From an uncultured SAR86 cluster bacterium (GTDB lineage Bacteria; Pseudomonadota; Gammaproteobacteria; Magnimaribacterales; Magnimaribacteraceae), in the NCBI GenBank assembly GCA_902542325.1, contig CACBUE010000001.1:62001-126000 (forward strand): DNA of 64,000 nt, in the 5' to 3' direction. The notes under the pieces are model-generated. The model saw only the letters and a program-made list of their open reading frames with translations, had not been told where the DNA came from and did no database searches. The position numbers and the translations under genes were made by a program. Below, one piece after another: positions 22,243-31,206 of this stretch (positions are counted from its first letter, which is position 1; each line of letters begins with the position of its first letter).

Positions 22243-22647
22243 TTGACAGATGACGCGGAATTAAAAAAAGCTGGTTTAAAAGTAACCCTTCCTAGGTTAA
22301 GGATTCTTGAGCTACTAGAAGAAGATAAAGCACACCTGAGTGCAGAAGATATTTATAGAAAACTTATTGATGCAGGCGAAGAAGTAGGGCTTGCAACAGT
22401 TTATAGAGTTCTAACACAGTTTGAGCAAGCCGGTATCTGCATAAGACACAACTTTGAAGAAGGCCATGCAGTTTATGAACTGACCCCGTCTGATCATCAT
22501 GATCACATGGTTTGCCTTGATACTGGAGATGTAATTGAGTTTACAGATGATGTAATAGAAGAGAGGCAAAAGATACTAGCTACAGAGCACGGTTACGAAA
22601 TCATAGATCATAGTATGGTTTTATATGTAAAACCTATTAAAAAATAA
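22243..22647 (+). CDS. fur: ferric uptake regulator Fur
   Basis: 134 residues, starting at TTG: MTDDAELKKAGLKVTLPRLRILELL aligns to the Fur N-terminus without gaps, so the TTG start is firm. The winged helix (1-82) includes GLATVYRVLTQFEQAGI. Metal sites show HNFEEGHAVYEL and HHDHMVCLDTGDVIEF. The second structural cysteine of E. coli (CLDCG) is Thr and the C-terminal Cys pair is absent, as in Pseudomonas Fur. Iron-dependent repressor. Confidence 0.96.
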   Translation: MTDDAELKKAGLKVTLPRLRILELLEEDKAHLSAEDIYRKLIDAGEEVGLATVYRVLTQFEQAGICIRHNFEEGHAVYELTPSDHHDHMVCLDTGDVIEFTDDVIEERQKILATEHGYEIIDHSMVLYVKPIKK

Positions 22648-22652
22648 AAATA

Positions 22653-22680
22653 CTTGAATAGCCTGCTTTAAACCCCATAT
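22653..22680 (+). promoter_or_regulatory. sigma-32 heat-shock promoter of grpE
   Basis: CTTGAAT at 22653-22659 and CCCCATAT at 22673-22680 with a 13-base spacer match the sigma-32 consensus (CTTGAAA, 13-15, CCCCATnT). It sits between fur and grpE. Confidence 0.85.
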
Positions 22681-22701
22681 AGGGTTTGAAAGGAGAAATC
22701 A

Positions 22702-23268
22702 TTGAACAAAGATACTGAAGAACAAAATCAAGAAAAAGAAGAAGAACTTGATGTAGATGAAGATATTTCTCTAGATATTGGAGAAAATGATTCAATTGAG
22801 TTACCAGAAGAGCTTTCTCAAGAAGAAATTATTAAAGATTTAGAAGATCAGCTTCTACGAGCAAAGGCAGAAGTTCAAAATGTGAGAAGAATAGCTGCAC
22901 AGGAAGTGACCAAAGCCAGGTTATTTGGGGTAGAGTCATTAGCTAAAGATTTCTTATCCGTTGCAGATAATCTAGAAAGAGCAATAGAATCATGCGGCGA
23001 AGAAGAACAATTTCTTTCCATAAAAGAAGGTCTTGAACTGACACTTAAGAGTTTAGAAGGCTCTCTAAATTCAGCCAGTATTAATGTTATTGATACTAGC
23101 AGTAAAGAATTTGATCCTGACAAACATGAAGCAATTTCATTAATAGAAGACGATTCTCTGGATCCTAATACGATTATTGATGTTGTGCAAAAGGGTTACA
23201 CAATAATGGATAGAACACTCAGACCAGCAAAAGTTGTAGTTTCAAAGAAATCTCAAGAAAAATCATAA
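22702..23268 (+). CDS. grpE: nucleotide exchange factor GrpE
   Basis: 188 residues from a TTG start with AAAGGAGA upstream. The N-terminus is acidic and probably disordered (about 1-45). A long coiled coil (LEDQLLRAKAEVQNVRRIAAQE) and a C-terminal beta domain (EFDPDKHEAISLIED, VVQKGYTIMDRTLRPAKVVV) follow. GrpE dimers release ADP from DnaK. Confidence 0.96.
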   Translation: MNKDTEEQNQEKEEELDVDEDISLDIGENDSIELPEELSQEEIIKDLEDQLLRAKAEVQNVRRIAAQEVTKARLFGVESLAKDFLSVADNLERAIESCGEEEQFLSIKEGLELTLKSLEGSLNSASINVIDTSSKEFDPDKHEAISLIEDDSLDPNTIIDVVQKGYTIMDRTLRPAKVVVSKKSQEKS

Positions 23269-23273
23269 AAAAA

Positions 23274-23301
23274 CTTGAAATAGTCTACATAAGCCCCATC
23301 T
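23274..23301 (+). promoter_or_regulatory. sigma-32 heat-shock promoter of dnaK
   Basis: CTTGAAA at 23274-23280 and CCCCATCT at 23294-23301, spacer 13 bases: a near-perfect sigma-32 promoter. The -35 begins five bases after the grpE stop, so dnaK-dnaJ can be transcribed apart from grpE. Confidence 0.92.
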
Positions 23302-23332
23302 AATGTATTAGAACTTAATTGGAGTGAAAAAA

Positions 23333-25252
23333 ATGGCTAAAGTAATTGGTATAGACCTAGGAACAACAAATTCGTGTGTTTCGGTCATGGAAGGGGATCA
23401 AGCTAAGGTAATTGAAAATTCTGAAGGGAAAAGAACTACTCCTTCAGTAGTTGCTTATGGGGAAGAAATAAAAGTTGGTGACTCAGCCAAAAACCAGGCT
23501 GTTACAAATGCTGAAAATACTCTTTATGCCATAAAGCGTCTCATAGGAAGAAAACACGATGATGACGTAGTCAAAAAAGATAGCAGTATGGTTCCATACA
23601 AAATTCTCGCAGCCGATAATGGAGATGCTTGGGTTGAGGCCGAAGGAAAAAAATTAGCTCCACAACAAGTTTCTGCTGAGATTTTAAAGAAAATGAAAAA
23701 GACGGCTGAAGAGTACCTTGGGCAAGAAATTAAAGAGGCAGTAATAACTGTACCTGCTTATTTTAATGATTCACAAAGACAAGCAACAAAAGATGCTGGA
23801 AAAATAGCTGGTTTAGAAGTCAAAAGGATCATAAATGAACCAACTGCCGCCGCTCTGGCTTATGGACTCGATAAAGGTAAAGGAGATCAAAAGATTGCTG
23901 TATATGACTTAGGTGGAGGAACTTTTGACGTTTCAATCATAGAAATAGCAGAAATTGACGGAGAACATCAATTCGAAGTTCTATCAACTAATGGTGACAC
24001 CTTTCTTGGAGGTGAAGATTTTGATATTACCTTAATAGAATACCTTGCAGAAGAATTTAAGAAGGAGTCTGGTTTAGACTTACATAATGACTCGGCTGCC
24101 CTACAGAGGTTAAAAGAAGCTGCTGAGAAAGCTAAAATAGAACTTTCGAGCAATCAACAATCTGAAATTAATCTTCCTTATATAACAGCTGATTCATCAG
24201 GAGCTAAGCATTTCGTTCATAAACTTACTAGAGCAAAATTAGAATCCCTGGTAGAAGGTTTAGTAGATAGAACTATACAACCTACTGAGATAGCTCTTAA
24301 AGATGCTGGCCTAAAAGCTTCTGAAGTAGATGAAGTTATATTGGTCGGTGGACAAACAAGGATGCCACTCGTACAAGAAAAAGTTAAAGCTTTTTTTGGA
24401 AAAGAAGCTAGAAAAGATGTGAATCCAGACGAAGCAGTATCTGTTGGTGCCGCGATTCAAGGTGCTGTCTTAGCTGGAGATGTCACTGATGTACTGTTAT
24501 TGGATGTAACTCCTCTGACTTTAGGCATCGAGACTATGGGCGGTGTAATGACACCTTTGATAGATAAAAATACGACGATTCCTACAAATAAGTCACAAGT
24601 CTTTTCAACGGCTGAAGATAACCAAACAGCTGTAACTGTTCACGTGTTGCAAGGTGAGAGGAAGCAAGCCACTGAAAATAAAACACTTGGTCAATTTAAT
24701 CTAACAGATATACCAGCATCTCCACGAGGAATGCCGCAAATAGAAGTATCCTTCGACCTAGATGCAAATGGAATACTCAATGTATCAGCCAAAGACAAAG
24801 CAACTGGAAAAGAGCAGTCTATAGAGATTAAAGCTTCAAGCGGCTTATCAGACGAAGAAATAGAGCAAATGGTGAAAGATGCCGAAGCACATGCTGAAGA
24901 TGACAAAAAGTTTGAAGAACTAGTTCAAGCAAAGAATTTAGGCGAAAATCTTGTTCATAGTTGCAAGAAAACTTTAGACGAGGCCAAAGACAAAGTAGAA
25001 GATAGTGAAAAGGAAGCTATTGAAAATGGGATTCAAGAATTAGAAGAGGCTTTGAAGGGTGAAGATAAAGAAGAAATAGACAATAAAGTTAAAGCCCTCT
25101 CCGAAGCTTCTGCACCTCTCGCACAAAGAATGTATGAGGAGGAAGCTAAGAGTAAAGAATCTCCTGAACAAGAAGCTCAAAATTCAGATTCAGATGTTGT
25201 AGACGCTGACTTTGAGGAATTAACCGAAGAAAAAGAAAGTCAAAGTTCTTAA
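23333..25252 (+). CDS. dnaK: chaperone DnaK (Hsp70)
   Basis: 639 residues from the ATG at 23333, which has GGAG nine bases upstream; the track's GTG start lies over that ribosome site. The ATPase domain (1-385) has [38 protein letters not shown] and [12 protein letters not shown]. The substrate domain follows [14 protein letters not shown], and the tail ends in an acidic [12 protein letters not shown] segment. It folds proteins with DnaJ and GrpE. Confidence 0.98.
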   Translation: MAKVIGIDLGTTNSCVSVMEGDQAKVIENSEGKRTTPSVVAYGEEIKVGDSAKNQAVTNAENTLYAIKRLIGRKHDDDVVKKDSSMVPYKILAADNGDAWVEAEGKKLAPQQVSAEILKKMKKTAEEYLGQEIKEAVITVPAYFNDSQRQATKDAGKIAGLEVKRIINEPTAAALAYGLDKGKGDQKIAVYDLGGGTFDVSIIEIAEIDGEHQFEVLSTNGDTFLGGEDFDITLIEYLAEEFKKESGLDLHNDSAALQRLKEAAEKAKIELSSNQQSEINLPYITADSSGAKHFVHKLTRAKLESLVEGLVDRTIQPTEIALKDAGLKASEVDEVILVGGQTRMPLVQEKVKAFFGKEARKDVNPDEAVSVGAAIQGAVLAGDVTDVLLLDVTPLTLGIETMGGVMTPLIDKNTTIPTNKSQVFSTAEDNQTAVTVHVLQGERKQATENKTLGQFNLTDIPASPRGMPQIEVSFDLDANGILNVSAKDKATGKEQSIEIKASSGLSDEEIEQMVKDAEAHAEDDKKFEELVQAKNLGENLVHSCKKTLDEAKDKVEDSEKEAIENGIQELEEALKGEDKEEIDNKVKALSEASAPLAQRMYEEEAKSKESPEQEAQNSDSDVVDADFEELTEEKESQSS

Positions 25253-25282
25253 GTATTCGTCCTATTAGGCTGAAATAAACAG

Positions 25283-26404
25283 ATGTCTAAAAAGGATTAC
25301 TATGATGTCTTAGGTGTTCAAAGAGGGGCATCTGATGATGACTTGAAAAAAGCTTATCGTAAGCTTGCAATGAAATATCATCCTGATAGGAATTCGGATG
25401 ATCCCTCAGCTGCCGAAAAATTTAAAGAAGCTTCAGAGGCCTATGAAGTTTTATCAGACGGATCGAAGAGAAATGCATATGATCAGTTTGGTCATGATGG
25501 TGTTGACCCCTCTGCCTTTGGAGGCGGTGGCTCTCAAGGATTCAATGATATCTTTGGTGATATCTTTGGTGATATTTTTGGTGGAGGGGATCCTTTTGGA
25601 CGTAGACAACGGTCTAACAAAGGTTCAGATCTGCAATATTCCATGACAATATCACTTGAAGATGCAGTAAGAGGAGTTACTGAAAAGATAGCTATTCCTG
25701 CGCTTGAAAGTTGCAGTCCGTGCAATGGAACAGGAGCCGGTGAAGGCAGTCAACCTAAAACATGTGACTCATGTGGTGGTGCCGGTCAGGTAAGGATGCA
25801 ACAGGGATTCTTCTCTGTAGCTCAAACATGTGGCAGATGTGGTGGTTCCGGCCAAGTTATTAGTAACCCTTGTAAAGTTTGCAAAGGACAAGGAAGAGTT
25901 GAGAAACGCAAGACTTTATCTGTAAAAATACCCGCAGGAGTCGATACAGGAGACAGAATTAGGCTTTCCGGAGAAGGTGAGGCTGGATTAAATGGGGCTC
26001 CTTCAGGAGATTTATTTGTTCAAATTAAAGTTTTACCTCATGATGTATTTGAACGCGATGGTAAACATCTCTATTGCGAAGCTCCTATAAGCTTTATAGA
26101 TGCAACACTGGGAGGGGAAATTCAAATACCCACTTTGGACGGTAAAGTAAAAATAAAAATACCTGAGGGTACACAAACCGGAAAACTATTCAGACTAAGG
26201 GGTAAAGGCATAAGTCCAATCAGAGGAGGCTCTACTGGTGATCTTCTATGCAGGGCCGTGATAGAAACACCACAAAACCTTTCAAAAGATCAAAAACAAC
26301 TTCTTAAAGAATTTCAAGCTTCAATCTCTGATAATTCTAAGCAGAATCCATTAAGAGATGAATGGTTTTCTAAGGTAAAATCATTCTTTGATACTAGCAA
26401 TTGA
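25283..26404 (+). CDS. dnaJ: chaperone DnaJ (Hsp40)
   Basis: 373 residues. The J domain (1-70) has the HPD tripeptide in [11 protein letters not shown] glycine/phenylalanine region with three DIFG repeats follows. The zinc domain has four repeats [24 protein letters not shown] and CKVCKGQG. C-terminal substrate domains have [22 protein letters not shown]. It activates DnaK ATP hydrolysis. Its stop overlaps the dapB start by three bases. Confidence 0.98.
   Translation: MSKKDYYDVLGVQRGASDDDLKKAYRKLAMKYHPDRNSDDPSAAEKFKEASEAYEVLSDGSKRNAYDQFGHDGVDPSAFGGGGSQGFNDIFGDIFGDIFGGGDPFGRRQRSNKGSDLQYSMTISLEDAVRGVTEKIAIPALESCSPCNGTGAGEGSQPKTCDSCGGAGQVRMQQGFFSVAQTCGRCGGSGQVISNPCKVCKGQGRVEKRKTLSVKIPAGVDTGDRIRLSGEGEAGLNGAPSGDLFVQIKVLPHDVFERDGKHLYCEAPISFIDATLGGEIQIPTLDGKVKIKIPEGTQTGKLFRLRGKGISPIRGGSTGDLLCRAVIETPQNLSKDQKQLLKEFQASISDNSKQNPLRDEWFSKVKSFFDTSN
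25547..25582 (+). repeat. three tandem 12-base repeats in the dnaJ G/F region
   Basis: GATATCTTTGGT occurs twice and GATATTTTTGGT once, head to tail, coding for [12 protein letters not shown]. In-frame and within a naturally flexible region, so it is tolerated. Confidence 0.8.
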
Positions 26405-27150
26405 GAATTTTGAAGAATCTATTCATTTCAGGAATAACAGGTAAAGTTGGCAAGCTTTTATCTTCTTATGTTTTAGAAAGTAATCAATTCAAATTAGTTG
26501 GTGGGAGCTGCTCACCTGATAGTACCTTTTTTGAAAAAGATGTTGGAGAATTACTTGAAATGGAAGAAACAGGAATCCAAATATCAGGAAAAATGTCTGA
26601 AGATCTTAGTGCAGATATCATCATCGATTTCTCTTCTCCAAAAAGCTCAATGGAAATTTTACAGCTTGCCAAGAAAAAGGAAATTCCAATTCTCATAGGA
26701 ACAACTGGCTTTAGTGAAGATGATTTCAAAGAAATAGAGGTCACTAGCACTCAGATCCCTGTTTTATTTGCTCCTAATACAAGCTCTGGTATAGCGATAT
26801 TAAAGAATATTCTAAACAAATCGAAAAATCTATTTTCTGAAGATAGTGAATTCTCCATAAGTGAAACTCATCATATCGAGAAAAAAGACTCACCTTCAGG
26901 AACTGCATTAGATTTACAAAGAGCAATTATTTCTATTTATCCAGAAGCTAACGTGGTGATAGAAAGCTTTAGAGAAGGTAATAATCCAGGGGAACATACA
27001 GTAAGTATTACACTAGGTAAGGAGATAATAGAATTTACTCATAGGGCAGAAGACAGATCAATATTTGCTTTGGGAGCCCTAAAAGGAGCGGTATGGTTAA
27101 CTAAAAGGCCTGCTGGCTTCTATTCTATGGGTGATATTTATTCTTCTTGA
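26401..27150 (+). CDS. dapB: 4-hydroxy-tetrahydrodipicolinate reductase
   Basis: 249 residues from a TTG start overlapping the dnaJ stop (E. coli 273). DapB makes tetrahydrodipicolinate with NAD(P)H for lysine and diaminopimelate. The dinucleotide-binding start is [27 protein letters not shown] and [13 protein letters not shown] follow; the catalytic motif is [16 protein letters not shown]. The usual carAB neighbour does not follow; rpsB does. Confidence 0.93.
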   Translation: MRILKNLFISGITGKVGKLLSSYVLESNQFKLVGGSCSPDSTFFEKDVGELLEMEETGIQISGKMSEDLSADIIIDFSSPKSSMEILQLAKKKEIPILIGTTGFSEDDFKEIEVTSTQIPVLFAPNTSSGIAILKNILNKSKNLFSEDSEFSISETHHIEKKDSPSGTALDLQRAIISIYPEANVVIESFREGNNPGEHTVSITLGKEIIEFTHRAEDRSIFALGALKGAVWLTKRPAGFYSMGDIYSS

Positions 27151-27320
27151 TTTAGTATAAATATGATATAAAGCCTTCCTTTAGGCAAGTGCCTATAACG
27201 AAACACATGAAACTGTTTCAGATCTGAGGTGCTAAGGATTGCTCATCTTTAGTAAGTTCTGTAATTTCATGGAAGTATAACCTGAGGAATGTAATGTTCT
27301 TCATAAATTGAGGAGAGCTA
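27151..27320 (+). promoter_or_regulatory. rpsB upstream region with possible structured leader
   Basis: A 170-base gap, long for this window. It contains the hairpins TAGGC-AAGT-GCCTA and GAAAC...GTTTC followed by GAGGTGCTAAGGATTGCTC, then GAGGAGAGCTA as ribosome site. In gammaproteobacteria S2 is known to repress its own operon through an rpsB leader; whether this is that element is an inference. AT-rich sequence at 27154-27170 (TATAAATATGATATAA) could hold the -10. Confidence 0.4.
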
Positions 27321-28233
27321 ATGGCTGAAATATCGCTAGAACAAATGCTACAAGCAGGTGTCCACTTCGGACATCAGACCAAATACTGGAACCCAAAAAT
27401 GGATCAACATATTTTTGGTGTCAGAAATAAGATTCACATCATTAACCTAGAGCATACGGTAGAAATGATTAAACCAGCCCTAAAGTTCATTGAGGGAGTC
27501 GCTGCAAAAAATAACAAAATTCTTTTTGTTGGAACGAAAAGAACAGCATCAGATATCATCAAAAAACGAAGCAATTAGATGCTCTATGCCTTATGTAAAT
27601 GAAAGATGGTTAGGGGGAATGCTTACTAACTATAAAACTATAAGATCATCTATCACAAGGCTAGAAAACCTTTTAAGACAAAAGGAAGATGGAACATTCA
27701 GCAAACTCACTAAAAAAGAAGGTTTAAAGATACAACGCGACATCGATAGACTAGAAAAGTCTATTGGTGGAGTGACTGAAATGGGCGGCTTACCGGACGC
27801 TTTATTTATAATTGATGTTAAAAGAGAGTCTATTGCAGTTTCTGAGGCAAGTAAAATGGGTATCCCCATTGTGGGTATCGTGGACTCAAATAGCAATCCT
27901 GAAGGCATTGATTATGTTGTACCCGGCAATGATGATTCCATAAGATCGATTGCCCTTTTCACTGAAGCAGTTGCAGATGCTTGCTTGAAAGGCTCTGAAG
28001 CAGCCACTGGACTTAAGCAGGATGAGCCTCAATCTGGGCCTGCAATTGTTCGTAAAGTTGATACTAATGAAACTACAGAAGAACCACTACAGAAAGATAC
28101 CGAAGTGCCTGATTCAAAATCTAATGAAGAAGCTGCTGATGAATCACATGAAATACAAGAATCCTCAGATGATACAACAGCAAAATTAGACACTTCTGAA
28201 GAAGATAATAAAGAAGTAAAGGGCGAGGAGTAA
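27321..28233 (+). CDS. rpsB: 30S ribosomal protein S2, split by a frameshift
   Basis: The first frame reads [20 protein letters not shown] to [11 protein letters not shown] and stops at TAG 27576. The +1 frame continues from [20 protein letters not shown] to [20 protein letters not shown]. Removing one A from the run of six at 27561-27566 restores an uninterrupted alignment with E. coli S2 and a protein of 303 residues. As S2 is essential, a homopolymer sequencing error is the simplest explanation; slippage is possible. The last 60 or so residues form an acidic tail absent from E. coli S2 (241 residues). Confidence 0.93.
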
Positions 28234-28235
28234 TT

Positions 28236-29093
28236 ATGAGTACTATTTCAGCTTCACAGGTTAAAGAATTAAGAGAAAAAACGGGTTTAGGTCTAATGGA
28301 CTGTAAAAAAGCTTTAGAAGAAGCAAATGGAGATATTGATTTAGCAATAGAAGAGTTAAGAAAAACTAGCGGCATAAAGGCAAGTAAAAAGTCAGGCAGG
28401 TCTGCAGCGGATGGTTTAATCGGCATTACTACTAAAGATAAAGACTTTTTTATGATCGAAGTGAATTGCGAAACTGATTTTGTTGCAAGAGATGATTCAT
28501 ATATAAATTTCACAAAAGAAACTCTTGATACATATTCCAACAATCCCTCACACTCATTAGAGCAACTTTTAGAAAGTGGCGTAGAAGATAATAGAGAAAA
28601 ATTAGTTCAGAAATTAGGTGAGAATATCGTTGTTAGAAGACTGGCTAAAAGCGATGAATCTTCTATTAGCGGTTCCTACTTACATAGTAATCATAAAATT
28701 GGATGTATTGTTTCTTTAGAGGGTGGAGACGAAGCTCTTGCAAATGATATAGCTATGCACGCTGCTGCAACTGATCCTATGGCAGTTTCTCCTTTGGATA
28801 TACCAAAAGAGACAGTAGACAAAGAAAGAGAAATATTCAAAGCTCAATCAGAAGAGTCTGGTAAACCTCCAGAAATTATTGAAAAAATGATTGAAGGTAA
28901 AATATCAAAATTCTTAGCTGAAGTTAGCTTAACTGAGCAAGACTTTGTCAAAGATCCTAATGTCAAAATAAGTAAACTCTTATCTGATAATAATGCTAGT
29001 ATTTTAAGCTTCACAAGGTATGAAGTCGGAGAGGGTATTGAGGTAGAAAAAGTAGATTTTGCTAGTGAAGTAATGTCTCAGATCGAAGGCTAA
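28236..29093 (+). CDS. tsf: translation elongation factor Ts
   Basis: 285 residues (283 in E. coli). EF-Ts recycles EF-Tu by releasing GDP. The N-terminal UBA-like domain has VKELREKTGLGLMDCKKALEEANGD and the core has IEVNCETDFVARDD, the EF-Tu contact. It starts two bases after rpsB. Its stop directly abuts the frr start, with no pyrH between. Confidence 0.97.
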   Translation: MSTISASQVKELREKTGLGLMDCKKALEEANGDIDLAIEELRKTSGIKASKKSGRSAADGLIGITTKDKDFFMIEVNCETDFVARDDSYINFTKETLDTYSNNPSHSLEQLLESGVEDNREKLVQKLGENIVVRRLAKSDESSISGSYLHSNHKIGCIVSLEGGDEALANDIAMHAAATDPMAVSPLDIPKETVDKEREIFKAQSEESGKPPEIIEKMIEGKISKFLAEVSLTEQDFVKDPNVKISKLLSDNNASILSFTRYEVGEGIEVEKVDFASEVMSQIEG

Positions 29094-29651
29094 ATGTTAA
29101 ACGAAATTGTAGAAGATGCCGAGTTGGGTATGGAAAAGAGTTTGAATGCTTTGGACGCAGCATTCAAAAAGATCCGAACTGGAAGAGCAACACCATCTTT
29201 ACTCGATAGTATCAAGGTAGATTATTACGATAAGCTTACTCCTCTAGCGCAAGTGGCCAGCATAAGCATAGAAGATGCAAAAACTTTGGCTATAGTTCCA
29301 TGGGAGAAGGGTGTTGTGCAACAGATAGAAAAAGCAATCTCTGAATCTGATCTTGGTTTAAATCCGGCCACATCAGGAGATACCATTCGAGTAATTTTGC
29401 CCGATCTTACAGAAGAAACCAGAAGGGATTTCATAAAAAAAGCCAAGGCTGAAGCAGAGAATGCAAAAGTATCAATAAGAAATGTAAGAAGAGAGGGTAA
29501 TTCTCAATTAAAAGAATTCTTAAAAGAGAAGGAGATATCTCAAGATGAAGAAAGACAGGGAGAAGAATTAATCCAGAAATTAACAGATACTTTCGTTGAA
29601 AAAGTAGATTTAGCATTGAACTCTAAAGAAAAGGATCTCTTAGACTTCTAA
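29094..29651 (+). CDS. frr: ribosome recycling factor
   Basis: 185 residues (E. coli 185). It splits post-termination ribosomes with EF-G. It shows KIRTGRATPSLLDSIKVDYY, ARGVSLS-region equivalent YDKLTPLAQVASISIED, LTEETRRDFIKKAKAEAENAKVSIRNVRR. The ATG immediately follows the tsf stop, with the ribosome site inside tsf (weak). Confidence 0.97.
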   Translation: MLNEIVEDAELGMEKSLNALDAAFKKIRTGRATPSLLDSIKVDYYDKLTPLAQVASISIEDAKTLAIVPWEKGVVQQIEKAISESDLGLNPATSGDTIRVILPDLTEETRRDFIKKAKAEAENAKVSIRNVRREGNSQLKEFLKEKEISQDEERQGEELIQKLTDTFVEKVDLALNSKEKDLLDF

Positions 29652-29660
29652 TTTTTAAAA

Positions 29661-30386
29661 ATGGAAGGTAGTCAAACTGAAACCTTACCTAAACATGTTG
29701 CCATAATAATGGATGGCAATAACCGATGGGCATCAGAGAAAAATCTCCCCGGGGTTGCAGGACATAAAAAAGGTGTTGAAAGGGCAAGAGAGTCAGTTGA
29801 ATATGCTGTCCAAAGAGGTCTATCTACACTCACTTTATTTGCTTTTAGTAGCGAGAACTGGGGAAGATCATCAGAAGAAGTTAACCTGTTGATGCAGCTA
29901 TTAAATACTGCTCTTCAAGAAGAGGTGCCTAATCTAATTAAAAATTCAGTCCAGCTAAGCTTTATAGGTGATTTATCTCAATTTGATCAGGAACTTATAG
30001 AGCAGATGAAAGAATCAGAAAAATTAACTTATTGCGATACCGAAAGAAAAAAATTGGATTTAGTTGTTGCTGCAAGTTATGGAGGAAGATGGGATATTGT
30101 CAATGCAATAAATAAACATCTAGATTCAGGATCAAATAAAGAACTTACTGAGGAAAGTTTTGATGAATTTCTATCGACATCAAAATTTACAGATCCTGAT
30201 TTATGCATTAGAACTGGCAATGAACTTAGAATAAGTAATTTTTTGTTATGGCAATTAGCTTATTCAGAATTATATTTCCCTGATGTGCTTTGGCCAGACT
30301 TTGATGATCAACACTTCGATAACGCACTCCAGGAATATTCAAAAAGATCAAGGCGTTTCGGAGATAAATCTAATTTTCAGTTATAA
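29661..30386 (+). CDS. uppS: undecaprenyl diphosphate synthase
   Basis: 241 residues, cis-prenyltransferase. It makes the C55 carrier for peptidoglycan and LPS. Motifs are HVAIIMDGNNRWA (catalytic Asp), LTLFAFSSENWGR, and the C-terminal DLCIRTGNELRISNFLLWQLAYSE. Lies in the frr-uppS-cdsA-dxr-rseP-bamA order conserved in gammaproteobacteria. Confidence 0.97.
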   Translation: MEGSQTETLPKHVAIIMDGNNRWASEKNLPGVAGHKKGVERARESVEYAVQRGLSTLTLFAFSSENWGRSSEEVNLLMQLLNTALQEEVPNLIKNSVQLSFIGDLSQFDQELIEQMKESEKLTYCDTERKKLDLVVAASYGGRWDIVNAINKHLDSGSNKELTEESFDEFLSTSKFTDPDLCIRTGNELRISNFLLWQLAYSELYFPDVLWPDFDDQHFDNALQEYSKRSRRFGDKSNFQL

Positions 30387-30388
30387 AG

Positions 30389-31204
30389 ATGCTAAAACAA
30401 AGGTTACTTAGTGCTTTTATAATAGTAGTTGGAATCAGCCTTCTTATACTCTTATTGAATAACCAATACTTAACATATCTTGTTGCCTTGATCTCATCCA
30501 TCTCTCTTTGGGAATTCTTGAAGGTTAGGTTTACAAATGCTGTTTCTCTCTTAGGAATATTCCTCTTCCTAATTTTGATGTTTGTTTCTTTTTCACCTTT
30601 CTTTAGTTATTTATTTATCACACTTAGTGTAATTACGTATTTTTTATCCTCAATTCTTATCTTAAGTTTTCCTTTGAATAAGACTTTCCTAAAAAGATCT
30701 ATGGTTTGGAGTTTATTTGGATTTGTTATCCATCTTGGATTCTTTGCATCCTTAATTCAGATTATTTCTAACAATGATCTTCAATCAACATTTCTTGAAA
30801 TAGAAAGTGGAAAATTCTTAATATTTTATATTGTTTTAATTGCCATTCTCATGGACTCAATTGCATTTTTTGCTGGTAAAAGCCTTGGTAAAAGACCTTT
30901 TATAACAAATGTTAGCCCAAATAAGACTCTTGAAGGTTTTATGGCTGCAATTATTGCTACACCTCTTCTTTTATCGACCATATCTTTCAATATTTTCAAT
31001 TTACCGTTCTTTTTGGTCTTATGTATATTGGTAATAGTCTCTTTATATTCTGTTTTAGGAGATGCTTTCGCTAGCATGATGAAGCGGGTAGTGGAAGTGA
31101 AGGATTATTCTAGTTTGATTCCAGGACATGGCGGTCTTTTCGATCGCTTAGACAGCCATGTTGCAGCTTTTCCTTGTTTTGTTTTTTTAATGAATATAGT
31201 TTAA
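30389..31204 (+). CDS. cdsA: phosphatidate cytidylyltransferase
   Basis: 271 residues with about seven to eight membrane segments. CdsA makes CDP-diacylglycerol, precursor of all phospholipids. The C-terminal family signature is complete in YSSLIPGHGGLFDRLDSHVAA, and GKSLGKRPFITNVSPNKTLEGF supplies the conserved cytoplasmic block. It starts two bases after uppS. Confidence 0.95.
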   Translation: MLKQRLLSAFIIVVGISLLILLLNNQYLTYLVALISSISLWEFLKVRFTNAVSLLGIFLFLILMFVSFSPFFSYLFITLSVITYFLSSILILSFPLNKTFLKRSMVWSLFGFVIHLGFFASLIQIISNNDLQSTFLEIESGKFLIFYIVLIAILMDSIAFFAGKSLGKRPFITNVSPNKTLEGFMAAIIATPLLLSTISFNIFNLPFFLVLCILVIVSLYSVLGDAFASMMKRVVEVKDYSSLIPGHGGLFDRLDSHVAAFPCFVFLMNIV

Positions 31205-31206
31205 AA

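Noticed and set aside
22243-22647. Fur lacking the second Cys of CxxC
   Set aside because: Pseudomonas Fur shows the same CxDTG pattern and works without that zinc site, so it is normal variation.
25547-25582. Tandem repeats in dnaJ as a CRISPR-like or mobile element
   Set aside because: Only three in-frame 12-base units without spacers in the flexible G/F region; ordinary coding repeat.
27558-27572. A AAA AAC-like slippery site in rpsB as a programmed -1 frameshift
   Set aside because: Slipping back one base gives ACG AAG CAA TTA and soon a stop, not the S2 continuation. The required change is +1 (or loss of one A), so the classical -1 signal does not fit.
28121-28543. 140-residue minus-strand ORF across the rpsB-tsf junction
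   Set aside because: Opposite to two core translation genes; its hydrophobic sequence mirrors the acidic S2 tail and does not look like a protein family.
29661-30386. UppS MDGNNRW instead of MDGNGRW
   Set aside because: The Asn form is common in Pseudomonas-type enzymes and does not affect the catalytic Asp.
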